In this document: one piece after another, positions 1-11,411 of the stretch
Position numbering within the stretch: position 1 is the first letter of the stretch
Layout of the letters: each line of letters starts with the position of its first letter
Assembly (NCBI RefSeq): GCF_016859285.1
Contig: NC_053400.1
Span: forward strand, 22,153,001 to 22,217,000
Direction of reading: 5' to 3'
From: Xiphias gladius
Lineage: Eukaryota; Chordata; Actinopteri; Istiophoriformes; Xiphiidae
DNA length: 64,000 nucleotides
Notes under the pieces: model-generated
Told to the model about the DNA's origin: nothing
The model's input: only the letters and a program-made list of their open reading frames with translations
Database searches by the model: none
Translations under genes and position numbers: made by a program

Positions 1-283
1 AGAAAATGTTGCAGTTGCATCAGGATGTTTGTTGTGTTGTGATCAAGATGTCTTTCATAAATGGAAGACTCCTTCAGGCCTCTATCTTTCAATGTACACA
101 CTGCAATCAGAAAATAAAAATTGCCGGTGAAGCTCATGTGATACAGTCAAAAGCTCCACGACAGCTACTAAACTAACCTTGTGTTGAGATTGTTTCCACA
201 GTTGCCCTTTCCAAGGTCCAAGATGAACTTCAAACCTTAAATTATAGGGAGTTTTACTTTCAAAATAACAATCTGTTTAAGTA

Positions 284-321
284 GGTGTCCACGTGAAGAT
301 TTTAATCTTCACGTGGACACC
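284..321. repeat. 38-bp near-perfect palindrome
   Basis: Two 18-base arms (284-301 and 304-321) are perfect reverse complements around a 2-base centre (TT). Each arm contains the E-box CACGTG. The sequence could extrude a hairpin or be the remnant of an inverted repeat end. No target-site duplication is obvious. Confidence 0.8.
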
Positions 322-489
322 CACACGCTGCTTCGCGTTTGATTAGAAAACTATCAGCTTTGACTGACTGTCCAAACGTACACTCGATTAAAATCAGTCA
401 TTTAACCAGACAAGGTGAAGGGAAAGTTCACGCCCCTCACACCTGGGAGCTGCCCAGTTTACTGTCACAGTCTTACACTTCTGTTACTG

Positions 490-700
490 AACACTTGGGA
501 TTTCAGTGACTCTGCCTCAACAGCACTTTGACAGTTGCTGTTGAGGCAGAGCACAGTGTTACTTCCCTACACAGCTTTCGTCAGCCAGTCCAGGGATTTG
601 AACTGCCAGCTTCCAAGTCACGAGCCTCCACCTCCTCTGCAGGCTGCTGCTACTGTCTTTCATATCAGACGACCAGTAAAAGAGCTAAAACTCTTGACCC
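490..700 (-). repeat. Possible tRNA-derived SINE with internal hairpin
   Basis: Read on the minus strand, 590-610 gives a B-box-like GTTCAAATCCC, preceded by tRNA-like text around GCTCGTGACTTGG. Downstream, 510-525 and 536-551 form a 16-base perfect inverted repeat with a 10-base loop. The layout (tRNA-like head and then an unrelated body) is that of a fish SINE. The A box is not clear, so the assignment is tentative. Confidence 0.35.
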
Positions 701-3700
701 GTCCATTCCTGGGCACCCACAAGTGCTTAAGCAGATAAAGATTATATTAATCACATAGGCCTTTTTAGTATGAGGGTCAGAAAACAGGGCTTTTACATAA
801 AAACATTGAAAAAAGCAGTTTTGTGTTAAAGCCCGAGTAATGCTGATATGAGTTTTGCAGGGTTGTTGACCTTGGCTGACTGTATATTTTAAGTTGGCTT
901 AAACTGGATTTTACAGCAAGGTATTTACAATGGTTGGTGCTTATGCTAGAAATGTACACACTGACTAAATATTCTGTCAGACTTCACTGTATGAAGAAAT
1001 TCTATGTTTTGTTTTGTTTTGTTTTTTTTATGCAAAGTAAAAGAAGATGTTTGTGGGCTCAGTGTCCAGTTCAGAAATCCATTCCAAGGTCAACAGCCTG
1101 TGCTTCTTCAGTCCACCTCACTGGTGTCGGAGTGAATCACACAAGGTGAAGATCTAAACTCACAATCTACCACCTACCTCCTAAGAGTGCATGCAGTATT
1201 GCTGTGGAATGACTTCTGTACATCTACAAGCTATAAAAATAACTACACACTTGGTATTTTGCTGTGGTGGTTGTCTGTTCAGTCATTTTTTGTTACATTA
1301 CAGTGTGTCTAACCTCTCACTTACTTGAAGGACTGAAAATTAATGGCCAAAGCCACCAGTTCAATCTGAACCATCACGCTCCAAATGAAAATCACGCTTA
1401 AATACACTTTTATTGTTTTTCCTTTCCTCGTAGAGTTTCAGCAGAAAATCTGGAAGGGAGAGACAATCATGCAATGTGAACATCTCTGTCAACGCGTGTT
1501 ACATATATGTGCTGCATTGAAGGTCAGTGCCTCGTACTTCTACTGTGCAATATTTGGCTGATCATAAAGGGGTTACCATTTGCAGAGTTGCCGTGCATGC
1601 AAAATTTCAGGTCACTACCACTGGGAACCAATAATGCCTTTGGCTAAGCAACAAGATGCAAATACATCTATTCAAATTCGCACCACTCTATACGCATTTG
1701 AGCTTCCACAAACACTAACGCAACAATCTTATCTCGGTGCACCACGCTGCAGAGATAAAATTCATTGCATTCATTTCAATCAGGAATAAGTCACTGTCCT
1801 GAGGCGATATTTGATCTGAGACAAGTTTGGATCCATATTTCTGTGTTCTCTTTTCTTTTTGTCCAAGTAATGAAACTTATCCACGATATTCTACATAATT
1901 TAAAGCATCATTTTGCTGTTTACCCTCCTTGTTGCCCACTGCTGTTTGGCAGCCTTTCAGTCCAGTGGCAGGCCCAGATTACATGTCTCACCCAGGCAGT
2001 CATAAAGCTAATGGCAGACAGGCAGCATCCGCCACTCCAGGCTGTCGAGCAGACGGAGGGTAGTCAGAGTTAGGAGATCAATGCACTTATATGTCACACC
2101 CACAGCTCTAGATTTCTCCCCTCAGGCACAAAGGACAGAGTTTACATAGTCACCTGGCGTTTAACTGGTAAAAGACGGTCAGGAGGAGAAGGATGATACT
2201 GTACACAGCAAAGCCAGATAGAAACCCTGAATATAACACCAGCAAATTCAGTTCAGTTTCAGCCTGCTAAGCCACTGAGGCAACCCAAATATCATCCATC
2301 CTGACACTGTCCGTCACACTATACATAGAACGGCGAAATTAGCACAAACGCAGCGCTCGGCATCAATGTGAAGTATGGTGGCATAAGGGCGATTTTTTTT
2401 TTTTTTTTTTTTTTTACGGGCTGCATTACTTTCCGAAGACCTGAGCTCTGAGTCACCGACCCAGCCTGATAATTAATTCCACACTCTACAGAAATATTAT
2501 GAAGCTGCACGACAGAATGACAGATGTACAGCATGAAGCACATTGTCAGCAGGGTGACTGGATAAAGCTATTGTGACTCTTTCATCACGCAGGATTTTTG
2601 AAAGAAATTGTGTTTTTATGTAAATGAATCAAGGCTTTACATAGGTGGCAGTTTCTTTTTTACAAACTACAATTTGTTTGAGGGTACACAGAAGAGACAT
2701 GGGGTACAGTAGTTTGATTTGCTGGTGTGTAATCAGAGTATTTGTTGTTTTCTGTCCGCTCTTTGTTTGTCCCAGAGCTCAACTTCCTGTAGATACAAGA
2801 GGTAGAGAGGGGGAGATACGCTGGGATCTGACAGTAAGAGATAACCTGCCATCAGCGGGGCCTTCTATTTTTAACAGCAGGTGCTAGTAACACATGACGT
2901 GGGGCTCTTGTTATCAATATTTATGGAACAAAGATTAAGACAGAGTAATGATACACACAGCCCTGACTGGATCCATCCTCGCTTAATAGTTGTCATTACA
3001 GCGAGGGAGAGGAAAGTGCTGATAGACTCAAAATTTTAGGCTGGCACTCTACATTTTAGTAATGATTCCAGAGACCACACAGGGCCCAAATGTGATTAGC
3101 AGATGTAAACAGGGAAGTATGATGACTGCAGTGTTAAAATGGCTTTAACAATATATATATATTTTTTTTTAGTCATTAATTTTGTACAGTTGTCATTTGA
3201 GAGGGTGGAGTTGGGATTCATTGTCAGGCTTTCATAGGCAGATTGTTGGCAGATCCTCAGGAAGGGTTGGATTAAATCACACGAGATCCCATCTGAAAGG
3301 CAGGTTGGGGCTGCGGAAGTAAAGACATATTCACAAAACACAGAACAACAACAACAACAACAAGTGGTGATGAGCCAGCCACTAAAGAGCGACACTACGG
3401 CTATTCCTGCTATTATTCTTACATCGTACATCTTATTTGCTGTGTTTGCTGTACCTAATGAATATCAATATCTATACCAATCTCAGGCTTTCTCTACGGA
3501 CCGCAAAGATCTGTAATGGTGCACATTCATCTCCAAATTTATCCAACAGTGCAGCCCGTTGGCTACACATTTTAATAACACTCCCTCTGCCAAAATATAT
3601 TCCACTCAAACACTTAAAAGTTCCAACGGTAAGCTCAAAAAGAGGTGAAGTATCTTGGCAGTGCCACAGAGCAAAATGCCATGCAGTCATATGCAGCCCA

Positions 3701-4490
3701 GGGGATGAAGTGATTGATCTGTGACCTCGAACTCAGCCATAAGATATTGTGGTGAAGAGTGCGGGGGAGGGCATGGATAGTGGAAAAGGGACGAGCATGA
3801 GTCAGTAACAGAGTCTGCGAAAAAGCTGTGGGAGCAGAGGAAGTGTTAACAACATCACAAGTAGGAGCAAGTCAAGTTACCACGTCAGGAAGCAAAAAGT
3901 ACTGAGAGTAGGATGATGGTAGGAGCCCGAGAGGTGATGGGACACATACATCCTAATCATTTAATCATGGAAAGCGAATGAAGGGGATTGTTCATCCCCA
4001 GCATGCCGTCCACGCCGAGCTGATATGTGTTACCCCTCTCTCTACGTCACTCTTTTTTATTAGTAGCCTGTAATGAGTAGCCACCGTGTGAAAAGCCTAC
4101 ATTTAGAAAGGAGGGAGTTCAAGGATAATAAGCTATGTGTGACTCTCAAGTCCAGCACCTGTTGCCTGTATGGCACATGAAAAAGTGCATCTTCCTTGGC
4201 AAATGCTCATTCTAATAAAAATTTAAAAAAAAAATGCTTCCAATTTTATCTGATTAAGCCATTTTGTGTCTTTAAGACAGAAATGTATTGACACAAACTG
4301 CAAAGAAAATAAGTTTTTGGTTTGTTTTTTTTTTGGCCACTGCCTCTGCAAGCAAGATGACAGAGTACATGCGTAGTCAGACCAAATTAGATTCAAGTGT
4401 ATTTGCCAAGAAGAGACTTTTGAATGTGTTAGAAGTTTGGTGGTACAATATTGACAAGTGAGACTGACAACACAGCATCTTGCATATTTT

Positions 4491-4523
4491 TTCTCTCTCT
4501 CTCTCTCTCTCTCTCTCGCTCTC
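4491..4523. repeat. (TC)n microsatellite
   Basis: Near-perfect CT dinucleotide run with one interruption (CTCG) near its 3' end. Confidence 0.9.
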
Positions 4524-4715
4524 TGTAGTCATAAAGCTGCAGATGAGAAATTCAAATCAGCGCATCTATCGGCACACGTATGGTGACAGAGGGGCAGTGT
4601 TGCCCCCTTTTACACCCACGATTCGCAAACAGAGGCAGAAGGCGAACTGTGCGCCAGAATAGCAGGTCTGAATGGCATCGCCCCCCCCAAAAAAAAAAAC
4701 AATTTGATGAGCAGC

Positions 4716-4719
<4 letters not shown>

Positions 4720-4748
<29 letters not shown>

Positions 4749-4749
4749 T
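4720..4749. repeat. (TTA)n microsatellite
   Basis: About nine TTA units between a poly-A/C tract and unique sequence. Confidence 0.9.
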
Positions 4750-5317
4750 TGTGAGAGAAGTACAAGCATTATCAGAGTGTTCCCATTGTCTCTTTGCAGA
4801 CGCACGCCTACAGGTTCCAATAACTCGCCACCCATGCGGCGTGATTTCCATAAACTATGACCAAAAAAAAAAAAAAAAAAAGAAAGTCATTTGTACCACA
4901 AGAATGACACTTTTCTTCACAAACACGCTAGAAAGTTTGGGATGCTGGCAAAGAGTCAGGCAAATATCACCTATTACTCATGTTACTTAGTACATTTGGG
5001 GCTTCACTTGCAAGCACAGCGCTTCGTCACTGCATAACAATCAGATGGCTGAGTGTTGGCAGTGCAACTGATGGAATTTTACTGAAAACACATCTCGCCT
5101 TTGAACTTCCAGATATTCCTGATCGAAAAGTATCGCTCCCGACTTTACGCGCTCTGATCGCACTGTGATCGCGACTCTGGAGGACTTGGATTAACTTTTT
5201 TTGATTTCTCTTAGAAAAAACGCGGCACTTTGACAGAATTTGACAATGTAAGTATATATGAGAATGTTTGGTCCAGCAAAAAAAAAAAAAAAAAAAAGGG
5301 GCTGGGGGGGCGCAAGA

Positions 5318-5319
<2 letters not shown>

Positions 5320-5351
<32 letters not shown>

Positions 5352-5365
5352 TGGTGGTGGGGGGG
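5320..5365. repeat. (GT)n then GGT/G-run microsatellite
   Basis: About fifteen GT units followed by GGT units and a short G run. A poly-A and G-rich segment lies immediately upstream (5278-5310). Confidence 0.9.
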
Positions 5366-5739
5366 TCATTTTGAGCAGCAACAAGTTTCCTGAAGAACTT
5401 GACAGGCAGGCACAGGGGCGCGCTATTAATGTGATATTTGTTTTGTAAAACAGATCTGACCGGGCATGGGTCCGCGGTGGAAAGATCTAAATGACCAGTT
5501 GTGCGTGTGCGTAATAGGCCTATGGCCCCTCGCCAAAGAGGGAGTTAACAGTCTGTAACACAAACACGTGAATATGGACATGTCTCAGAAGTTTTATGTC
5601 TCTGGCATTGTTGCCCGGTGCGGATTGAAAGATCCGAGGCGGCGAACGAGCGATCAGCCATGAACTAGTATCCCCTTAAACTTGGACTGCCGTCGCTTAT
5701 TTCAATCACGTAAGACCCCTAATGGCGTTGTCCGGGCGA

Positions 5740-6018
5740 GGGTGTTACGTATATCTGTACAAGCTCTTTCTGACAACGCAGCCTTGTTGATATTTGTCTT
5801 TACTGTAGAGCCACCAAGGTGTTGCCTGAGAGAGTTTAAGCACGCCGATATTGCAAAGGGTTATTAGATTCATAAGTCAGCGAAGTGGTGGGCGATCTAC
5901 TGAGCACAGCAGAAGTTCTCATATGATGACTTCAAACAAGACACATTACCTACCAGCATCTGTTGGAGTGAGTGGATATTAAGACACTTCTATCTCCAGG
6001 ACAGCGTAGGGGAAAATG
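5740..6018 (+). other. bdnf: bdnf upstream exon I (5' exon ending in ATG)
   Basis: This is the fish counterpart of mammalian BDNF exon I. Several blocks match what I remember of rodent exon I: text around GGGTTATTAGATTCATAAGT at 5857-5876, GTGGTGGGCGATC near 5886, GATGACTTCAAACAAGACAC near 5924, and CCAGCATCTGTTGG near 5953. It ends AAAATG followed by GTAAGT, so the donor lies after 6018. The final ATG (6016-6018) joins in frame to the coding exon at 19550, which begins Phe-His-Gln-Val-Arg-Arg-Val and then the usual Met. This gives a start seven residues upstream of the usual one, as described for mammalian exon I transcripts. The exon's 5' limit is not visible; 5740 is where the resemblance begins. 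The intron would be 13.5 kb. Confidence 0.88.
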
Positions 6019-6328
6019 GTAAGTAGCAATGGGAAAACACAAGGCATCTAAGGGATGATTACCAGTAAATGGTCGTGCTTGCCGTTTAGTCTGACAACGC
6101 ATTGCTGGAAGGGCTGGACTCAGTGGCTACTTGAGAAACTCAGCATCGAGACCCGTGTCTGATGGGGCTAGTGTTGACAAAGCTTGTGTGGGGGGGGAAA
6201 AAAAAAAAGATTGTGTGGCATTTCTCGGCTAAGGATATGCCGGTACAGTGAGAGAGGTAGGGAAATATTGCATTGTGTCTGCGCGCAGCGTGTGGATGTG
6301 ATGTAGGCTATAAGCTGCCTTGGAGGGC

Positions 6329-6350
6329 TGTGTGTGTGTGTGTGTGTGAG

Positions 6351-6382
<32 letters not shown>
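6329..6382. repeat. (GT)n microsatellite
   Basis: Two GT runs split by GAGAGA, between bdnf exons I and II. Confidence 0.9.
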
Positions 6383-6835
6383 GCAGCGAGGGCTTTATAT
6401 TTTATGCATGTGTTTCATGCGTGTTCTTTTTGAGCCCCGGTGCCCGTGTTTGATAAAAATAAAAAAAAAAAGAAAAAAAAAAGCAACATGTGCCACTTAC
6501 CTGTGACACTTGTCATAAGCATGACATCAAGAACAACGGGGATCAGTATCGGCGTCGCCAGTTGCCGTTTGGCGTGAGGGTGAAGCCTTTTGAGGCGACT
6601 ATACACTGAATTGAACCGGCGTTTGTGATATAGGTGCTGGAAGGAAATGTCCGACTAACATGTGATCAAATATTAACAGGACTGGTTTGGCAAGGGGGGG
6701 GAAAAAAAAAAAATACACGTGACAAGACGCGGGGAAAGGAAAAAAAAAAAAACCACACAGTTTGAAGTGGGCACTCAAACAAAAGTATATAGATATTTTC
6801 TTGGCCCCTCATAGTTACCCTGGCTGTGTTATGCT

Positions 6836-6856
6836 TTCAGCACGTTGGACAGAGGC
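6836..6856 (+). promoter_or_regulatory. bdnf: RE1/NRSE silencer (REST site) at bdnf exon II
   Basis: The 21-base element starts TTCAGCACGTTGGACAG. It keeps both halves of the RE1 consensus, TTCAGCACC and GGACAGCGCC, at the usual spacing, with a few differences (G for C at the ninth base, AGAGGC at the end). Mammalian BDNF carries a near-identical RE1 at promoter/exon II, where REST represses transcription in non-neuronal cells. The position, about 0.8 kb after exon I and just before a good donor, fits that arrangement. Confidence 0.88.
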
Positions 6857-6960
6857 ACCGGAGTCGTGCATGGACTAAACCGCCGAGCGGACGCCAACTC
6901 TCTTTCTCTCCTTTCCCAGCCCCCCCTTTGCCAAACCTGGGACTGTTTTTTCAACTTTTG
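6840..6960 (+). other. bdnf: bdnf upstream exon II (candidate)
   Basis: Non-coding exon inferred from the RE1 at its 5' side and a clean donor after 6960 (CTTTTG then GTAAGC). It would splice to the acceptor before 19550. Mammalian exon II also begins around its RE1 and can use several donors. The start position is approximate. No transcript evidence is available here. Confidence 0.65.
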
Positions 6961-7016
6961 GTAAGCTTATTCCGAGGGAGCCTGTGTTCTGTAACCGGGA
7001 AATAAACGGGATTTGA

Positions 7017-7070
7017 AAGAGAAAGAGGGAGAGAGAGGGAGAGAGAGAGAGGAGAGAGAGAGAGAGAAAA
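7017..7070. repeat. (GA)n microsatellite
   Basis: Imperfect GA/GGGA run followed by a poly-A tract to about 7096. Confidence 0.9.
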
Positions 7071-7099
7071 GCAATTCTAAAAAAAAAAAAAAAAAGGAG

Positions 7100-7315
7100 A
7101 AAAAAGAGAGAAAAGCGCTTGCCTTTAAGAGCTTGTGCTTTGAGATGTGTTTTTGCAGAGCACTGTGAAAGTTTAAATGTTAGGGCGTCTGGCATTTCGC
7201 ACACCACAATTCTCGGTACCTATAAGCCCCCCCACACTGCGTTAAACTTTGGGACATGCAAGTCTTGGTCGCGGAGATCTAACCACGCACATAGTGGTTG
7301 TCAGCCCTTGTAAAG
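7100..7315 (+). other. bdnf: bdnf upstream exon III (candidate)
   Basis: Inferred only from a strong donor (TAAAG then GTAAGA) after 7315 and from spacing: mammalian exons I, II and III lie close together, as do the donors here at 6018, 6960 and 7315. I did not recognise sequence conservation in this exon. Its 5' limit is a guess. Confidence 0.35.
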
Positions 7316-8011
7316 GTAAGAGCACAGTCCATTGTTTTCATGTCACTCTTTTGTGCCTGGCGTCTTGACGGGCTTCCTCTGGCTTTTTTTCTCTCAAGCG
7401 AACTTCGGCTCTAAAACTACAGCATGCAGCCTTCGCCTCGGCACCGTTGTGTTAATTGTGGGCATCAGTGACCGAAATAACTCCGAAATGAAACCCGATC
7501 CAGGTGACCAACATCTCCTAGACTGTCTTTTTTTTTTTCTTTCTTTCTTTTCAATTTTCTAAAAATTGAAGTGACATTTCTAAAATGTGGATGCGTGCAC
7601 GTTCGCGTCGGGTTTTCAAGTCCTGCGAATCGTTTAACCCCGGGACTCGTTTTCGTGCTTGGGGTTTTTTTTGTTTTGTTTTTTTCGACACGGAGCCTTT
7701 TTGAAGCGGTTCTGGAGTTTCCGAACACTGCCTTGCTGCAACACAATTTGCGTAATCGTTGCGTTGTGCCTAATCATGCTCCCAATATGGGACTTAAGAC
7801 GCCGCAGTGATCCTTCCAGCCCGCACGAACCGGAGTACTGGTGCTGGTGCATATCACAAGACCGTCTGGGAAAAACCTCTCGTCTTTCCTCTATCGATGC
7901 ATCTATCTATCTATCTATGCTCATTTTTCTCGTTTGATCTGCTGCATTCATGTTTTGTCTTGATCTCAAACCCTCTGGATTCTGTTATCGACCAAAAATA
8001 GCCCTACTCTT

Positions 8012-8066
8012 TACCCCCCCCCCCCCTCCCTCCCCCCGCGCCCCCCCTCCCGCCCCCACCCCCCCA
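8012..8066. repeat. C-rich polypyrimidine tract
   Basis: About 55 bases almost wholly C with scattered T and G. The complementary strand could form G-quadruplexes. Confidence 0.9.
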
Positions 8067-9658
8067 GTCATCGCCATCAAATCACTTGTGTTTTTACTAC
8101 GACCGCTCCACGGTTTCATTCATAAGGTGCTTTTCCCTTCACCTGCTACCCCTACCCCTTCTTTTGTCCGTACACGGCTCTGTGTCAACCTGTCAAACGC
8201 CAGGCTACGGACGAATGATGGAAACGAACGGAAAAAAAAAAAAGAACAAAGATGAATTCATTCTTTATCGCCCCGACTCGTGTAATTTTGCCGGGTTTGC
8301 CGACGCCAGGCTCCTTTACAGTAGACGCGAATTGTTATTTTATCCCCGTGTAAAATTACAATAAAGATGGGCGTGGTCAAAGTGCTTCCACTGACAGATG
8401 TTATGGCTGAATGTGATGGAGAGAGATAAGATGGCTTGATATGCAGTTGTTCGGCATGCATCGATTTTTCTCTTTCTTTCTTTCTTCCTTTCTCTTTATC
8501 TATATCTTTTTTCTTTTCTTTTTTTTTTTAAATGAAGGCACGTACAACATCTATCACGTGAGTGCTGTTAGATTTAGATGATCATCACCACAAAACTGCT
8601 CTGGGATTTTTTATTTCTCTGCTCCCCTGAAGGACTTGTAGCCTAAAAATTCGTCTCGCACCGATGCAGAAACGGTGGATATTGTCTATTTCCTCTCTCT
8701 CTCTCTCTCCTTTTTTTTCCCCTCCTCTGGTCAAAGATTTAAGATTTCTGATCCAAGATGAAGCAATTGCATGGCAAAACAACAGCAAGAGAAGAGAAAA
8801 GCCCCAACGCCTACTGGCAGTCCCGTTTTAATCAAAACTCCTCTAGCAGGCTACATTTCCCAACAAATACTCCAAAACGAATGTATCCAGTAAATTCCTA
8901 ATTACATCTGAATTATCTGACTTCTCCGCTGGCGTTTTCGGTCCTTTTTACCCAGCGATGTAATGTGCACAGATCGCTTTCTGTGAATTATAGCCTATTA
9001 CTCCTCATTTTATATGACAGTGAAACCAAAATAGATCATATTACTTATTGGGCTGCCCGACATTCATAAAAATGCTCCTTTAATAAAGGCTGCGTCGCAA
9101 CTGTGATAGCCACGCTTCAGGTTTATCAATGCCACAAAACCGTTTATTGCACAAATTAGGACCAATCAGTAATTTATCTAACGAAACGATAAAGGTTTTA
9201 TTTATTATAAGATCAAACAAAGTGGTATTTTAGAGAAATCTTTGGCCTTTTATTCACAGATGCAATGAGAGGTTTGGTGCTTTTTTTTAATCGCAGCATC
9301 TTTTTCGGCTCTATTTGTCCATACAATCCAATATTTTCTTTGCAGACTGCCTATTTTCTGGCCATGTAGCAGTATTTTTATTATTATTATTTTTTTCTAC
9401 CGAGACGTGGGATTATGGTGTGGGCGTGGGCGTGTTGGGTGGAGGAGGAGGGATGAGCGGAGGCGGGTTAGGAGGGGTCTGTGGGGTGGCACGACACACT
9501 TTGTATGTATGAAGGTTTTTTTATAGCACTTTTCTGCAATGTACGTCAGCGGATCAGTCCATAAATGGGGCTGCGTGTGTTTGTGTGCGGGCGTGCGCCT
9601 GCGTGCGCTCGCGCCTGTGTGCGTGCGTCTCCGCGTGTGTTATCTTTACCGAGAATCT

Positions 9659-9661
9659 CCC

Positions 9662-9700
<39 letters not shown>

Positions 9701-9735
9701 TCTCTGTGTCTCTCTGTCTCTCCCTGTCTCTGCAC
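9659..9735. repeat. (TC)n microsatellite
   Basis: Long CT run interrupted by GT at several points. Confidence 0.95.
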
Positions 9736-10301
9736 TCTCAGCTCTGCAGAGTTGGGGTGGGCGTCAATAACAAACCTGATGGTAGGTTTCACTGCAAAAA
9801 TCAGATGAAATTCTTTCGGTAGGCCTATTTATTTAACGAAAAAAAAAAAATGCATTCTGCACAAATAAAGATAACATTAATAATATACTAGATTGTTTTC
9901 ATACAGCTAAAGTGTTTGCTGCTTTTTTTCCCCATAACGTAAATGTTGGCCTTTGTGTGTGATTTTTCCGTTGCGATCAATTCGTGGACTTTGGGGGCTA
10001 AAAGGATTTGGCGAAATCTGATTTTCAATTGTTCAATTTTCTTCGAATGTAAACAGCAGGTATTTATTTGTAATAAATGTCGGATTCGGATGGTGCTGCC
10101 CCACTTTGCCGGAACGTTTCCATTCATAAAATATAACAACTTGTCTGTTTTATCCCGGCGGATGTCTGATATAAATTATAAATAGGCCATTGATTATGTT
10201 CGGCTATAGATGGCGGAAATCTCGACTCGCAGCTTGTCATGACATATTTAGAGCGAAAAATTAGTCATCTCAATCATTATCGAAATGTAGGCTACGTCGC
10301 C

Positions 10302-10373
10302 TGCCGCCGCCGCCGCCGTTGCTGCTGCTGCTGCTCCTGCTGCTTTAGTCACCACCACCACCATCATCTTCAT
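10302..10373. repeat. Trinucleotide-rich tract (GCC, GCT, ACC, ATC)
   Basis: Successive short runs of GCC, GCT, ACC and ATC units. No coding context supports a translated polymer. Confidence 0.85.
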
Positions 10374-11150
10374 CACCGACACCCTCATACAATTAACAGG
10401 CTTGTTTAAACAAGTTCTGTCAGGAGGCGAAGCCCTGTACCTTTTTTCCAAACCTTTTAATGATCAGTTATTCGTCACAGCTGCGTGATCGCGGTTTTTA
10501 CAGCGACGGAGCCCACGATAAGTTATTAATAAACAGTGGATATCGTTATTCTGACTGTTAAGACTTCTTATATGTCGGACCACTGCGGGACTACACGGAT
10601 TCATGATGCTGTGTGCGCGTGCGTGTGCGTGCGTGCGTGCATTTGTGTGTGCGTGTGTGAGCCAATGTTCGATCATGCCGGCAAACTATTCAAGTGTCTC
10701 TCTCAGCATGTGAACATGCTGCACATCCCTGAATACAAGCAACTTTCCGATGACGATCTATAAATAATACATATATATCCTAATATTCAGATAGACTAAA
10801 AGTGAGTCAGGTTTGGACTACCTTGCTTTTTTTTTTTCACTTTCATAAGGGAAAACATGTCATTTCTGCCCCTTATCTGGTAGAAGATGCATCTATAGCT
10901 TCACGTGGTGGCGGGCAGGATATGTCATATTGAACTAAGCAGGAGGCACATTCAAGCCACCGGCTTGGCTTTTCCACTGCCTCCTCTGTGTGAGCAACAT
11001 GAAAGATGCCGGCTCTTCGACTTGGACTCTAGTGAGAAATATTTCAGCATTTCCAAATAATTTTGTGGCATGATTAGTGTGTTTTCAGTCAACAGTGAAC
11101 CATAGAAAAGGTTATGGATGCTGTGGCGGTATTGGATGGGAGTTTGGGGG

Positions 11151-11181
11151 GGACAGACAGACAGACAGACAGACAGACAGA
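11151..11181. repeat. (GACA)n tetranucleotide repeat
   Basis: About seven to eight GACA units after a G run. Confidence 0.95.
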
Positions 11182-11403
11182 AATAATGTGTCAGCTGTAT
11201 GAGGATGCTCATGGAGGACCATGTGAAGCTTAGAAGATTGGTCTACCGGGTCTGCCTGATGATTACAATAAAGGTTATTGTCATCACAGGAGGGGTGGCA
11301 TTAACTCCTCGCTTCTGCATCTGCCCATAGAAGGCCTGCACTGAGCTTACATTCATCAGCCTGGAGTTTTGTCAACTGCTCTCCGGCTTGCCTTGGTCTT
11401 GTT

Positions 11404-11411
11404 TGACGTCA
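11404..11411. promoter_or_regulatory. Full palindromic CRE
   Basis: Exact TGACGTCA octamer within the bdnf upstream introns. CREB regulation of bdnf is well established in mammals, but there the functional sites are at specific promoters. Whether this one is used is inference. Confidence 0.4.

Larger units (their letters stand above)
1..5700. other. Distal upstream region of bdnf, no gene recognised
   Basis: I see no open frame here with recognisable protein similarity. The only long frames are short and low in complexity. The stretch holds a 38-bp palindrome at 284-321, a possible SINE near 490-700, a TC microsatellite at about 4491-4523, a TTA run at 4720-4749, several poly-A tracts and a GT/GGT tract at 5320-5365. 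A possible splice donor (CAAT then GTAAGT) follows base 5247, but nothing else supports an exon there. Functionally this is best read as the distal flank of the bdnf promoter cluster. Confidence 0.6.

Noticed and set aside
5220-5247. Donor-like GTAAGT after 5247 as a further bdnf exon
   Set aside because: Only the donor is seen. There is no recognisable exon homology, and a poly-A tract follows closely.
4480-5450. Several 60-136 codon open frames over TC, TTA and GT repeats
   Set aside because: Their length comes from simple repeats and poly-A tracts. No domain, start context or splice support.
9539-9822. Overlapping plus-strand frames rich in Leu-Ser
   Set aside because: Translations of the TC microsatellite in different frames.
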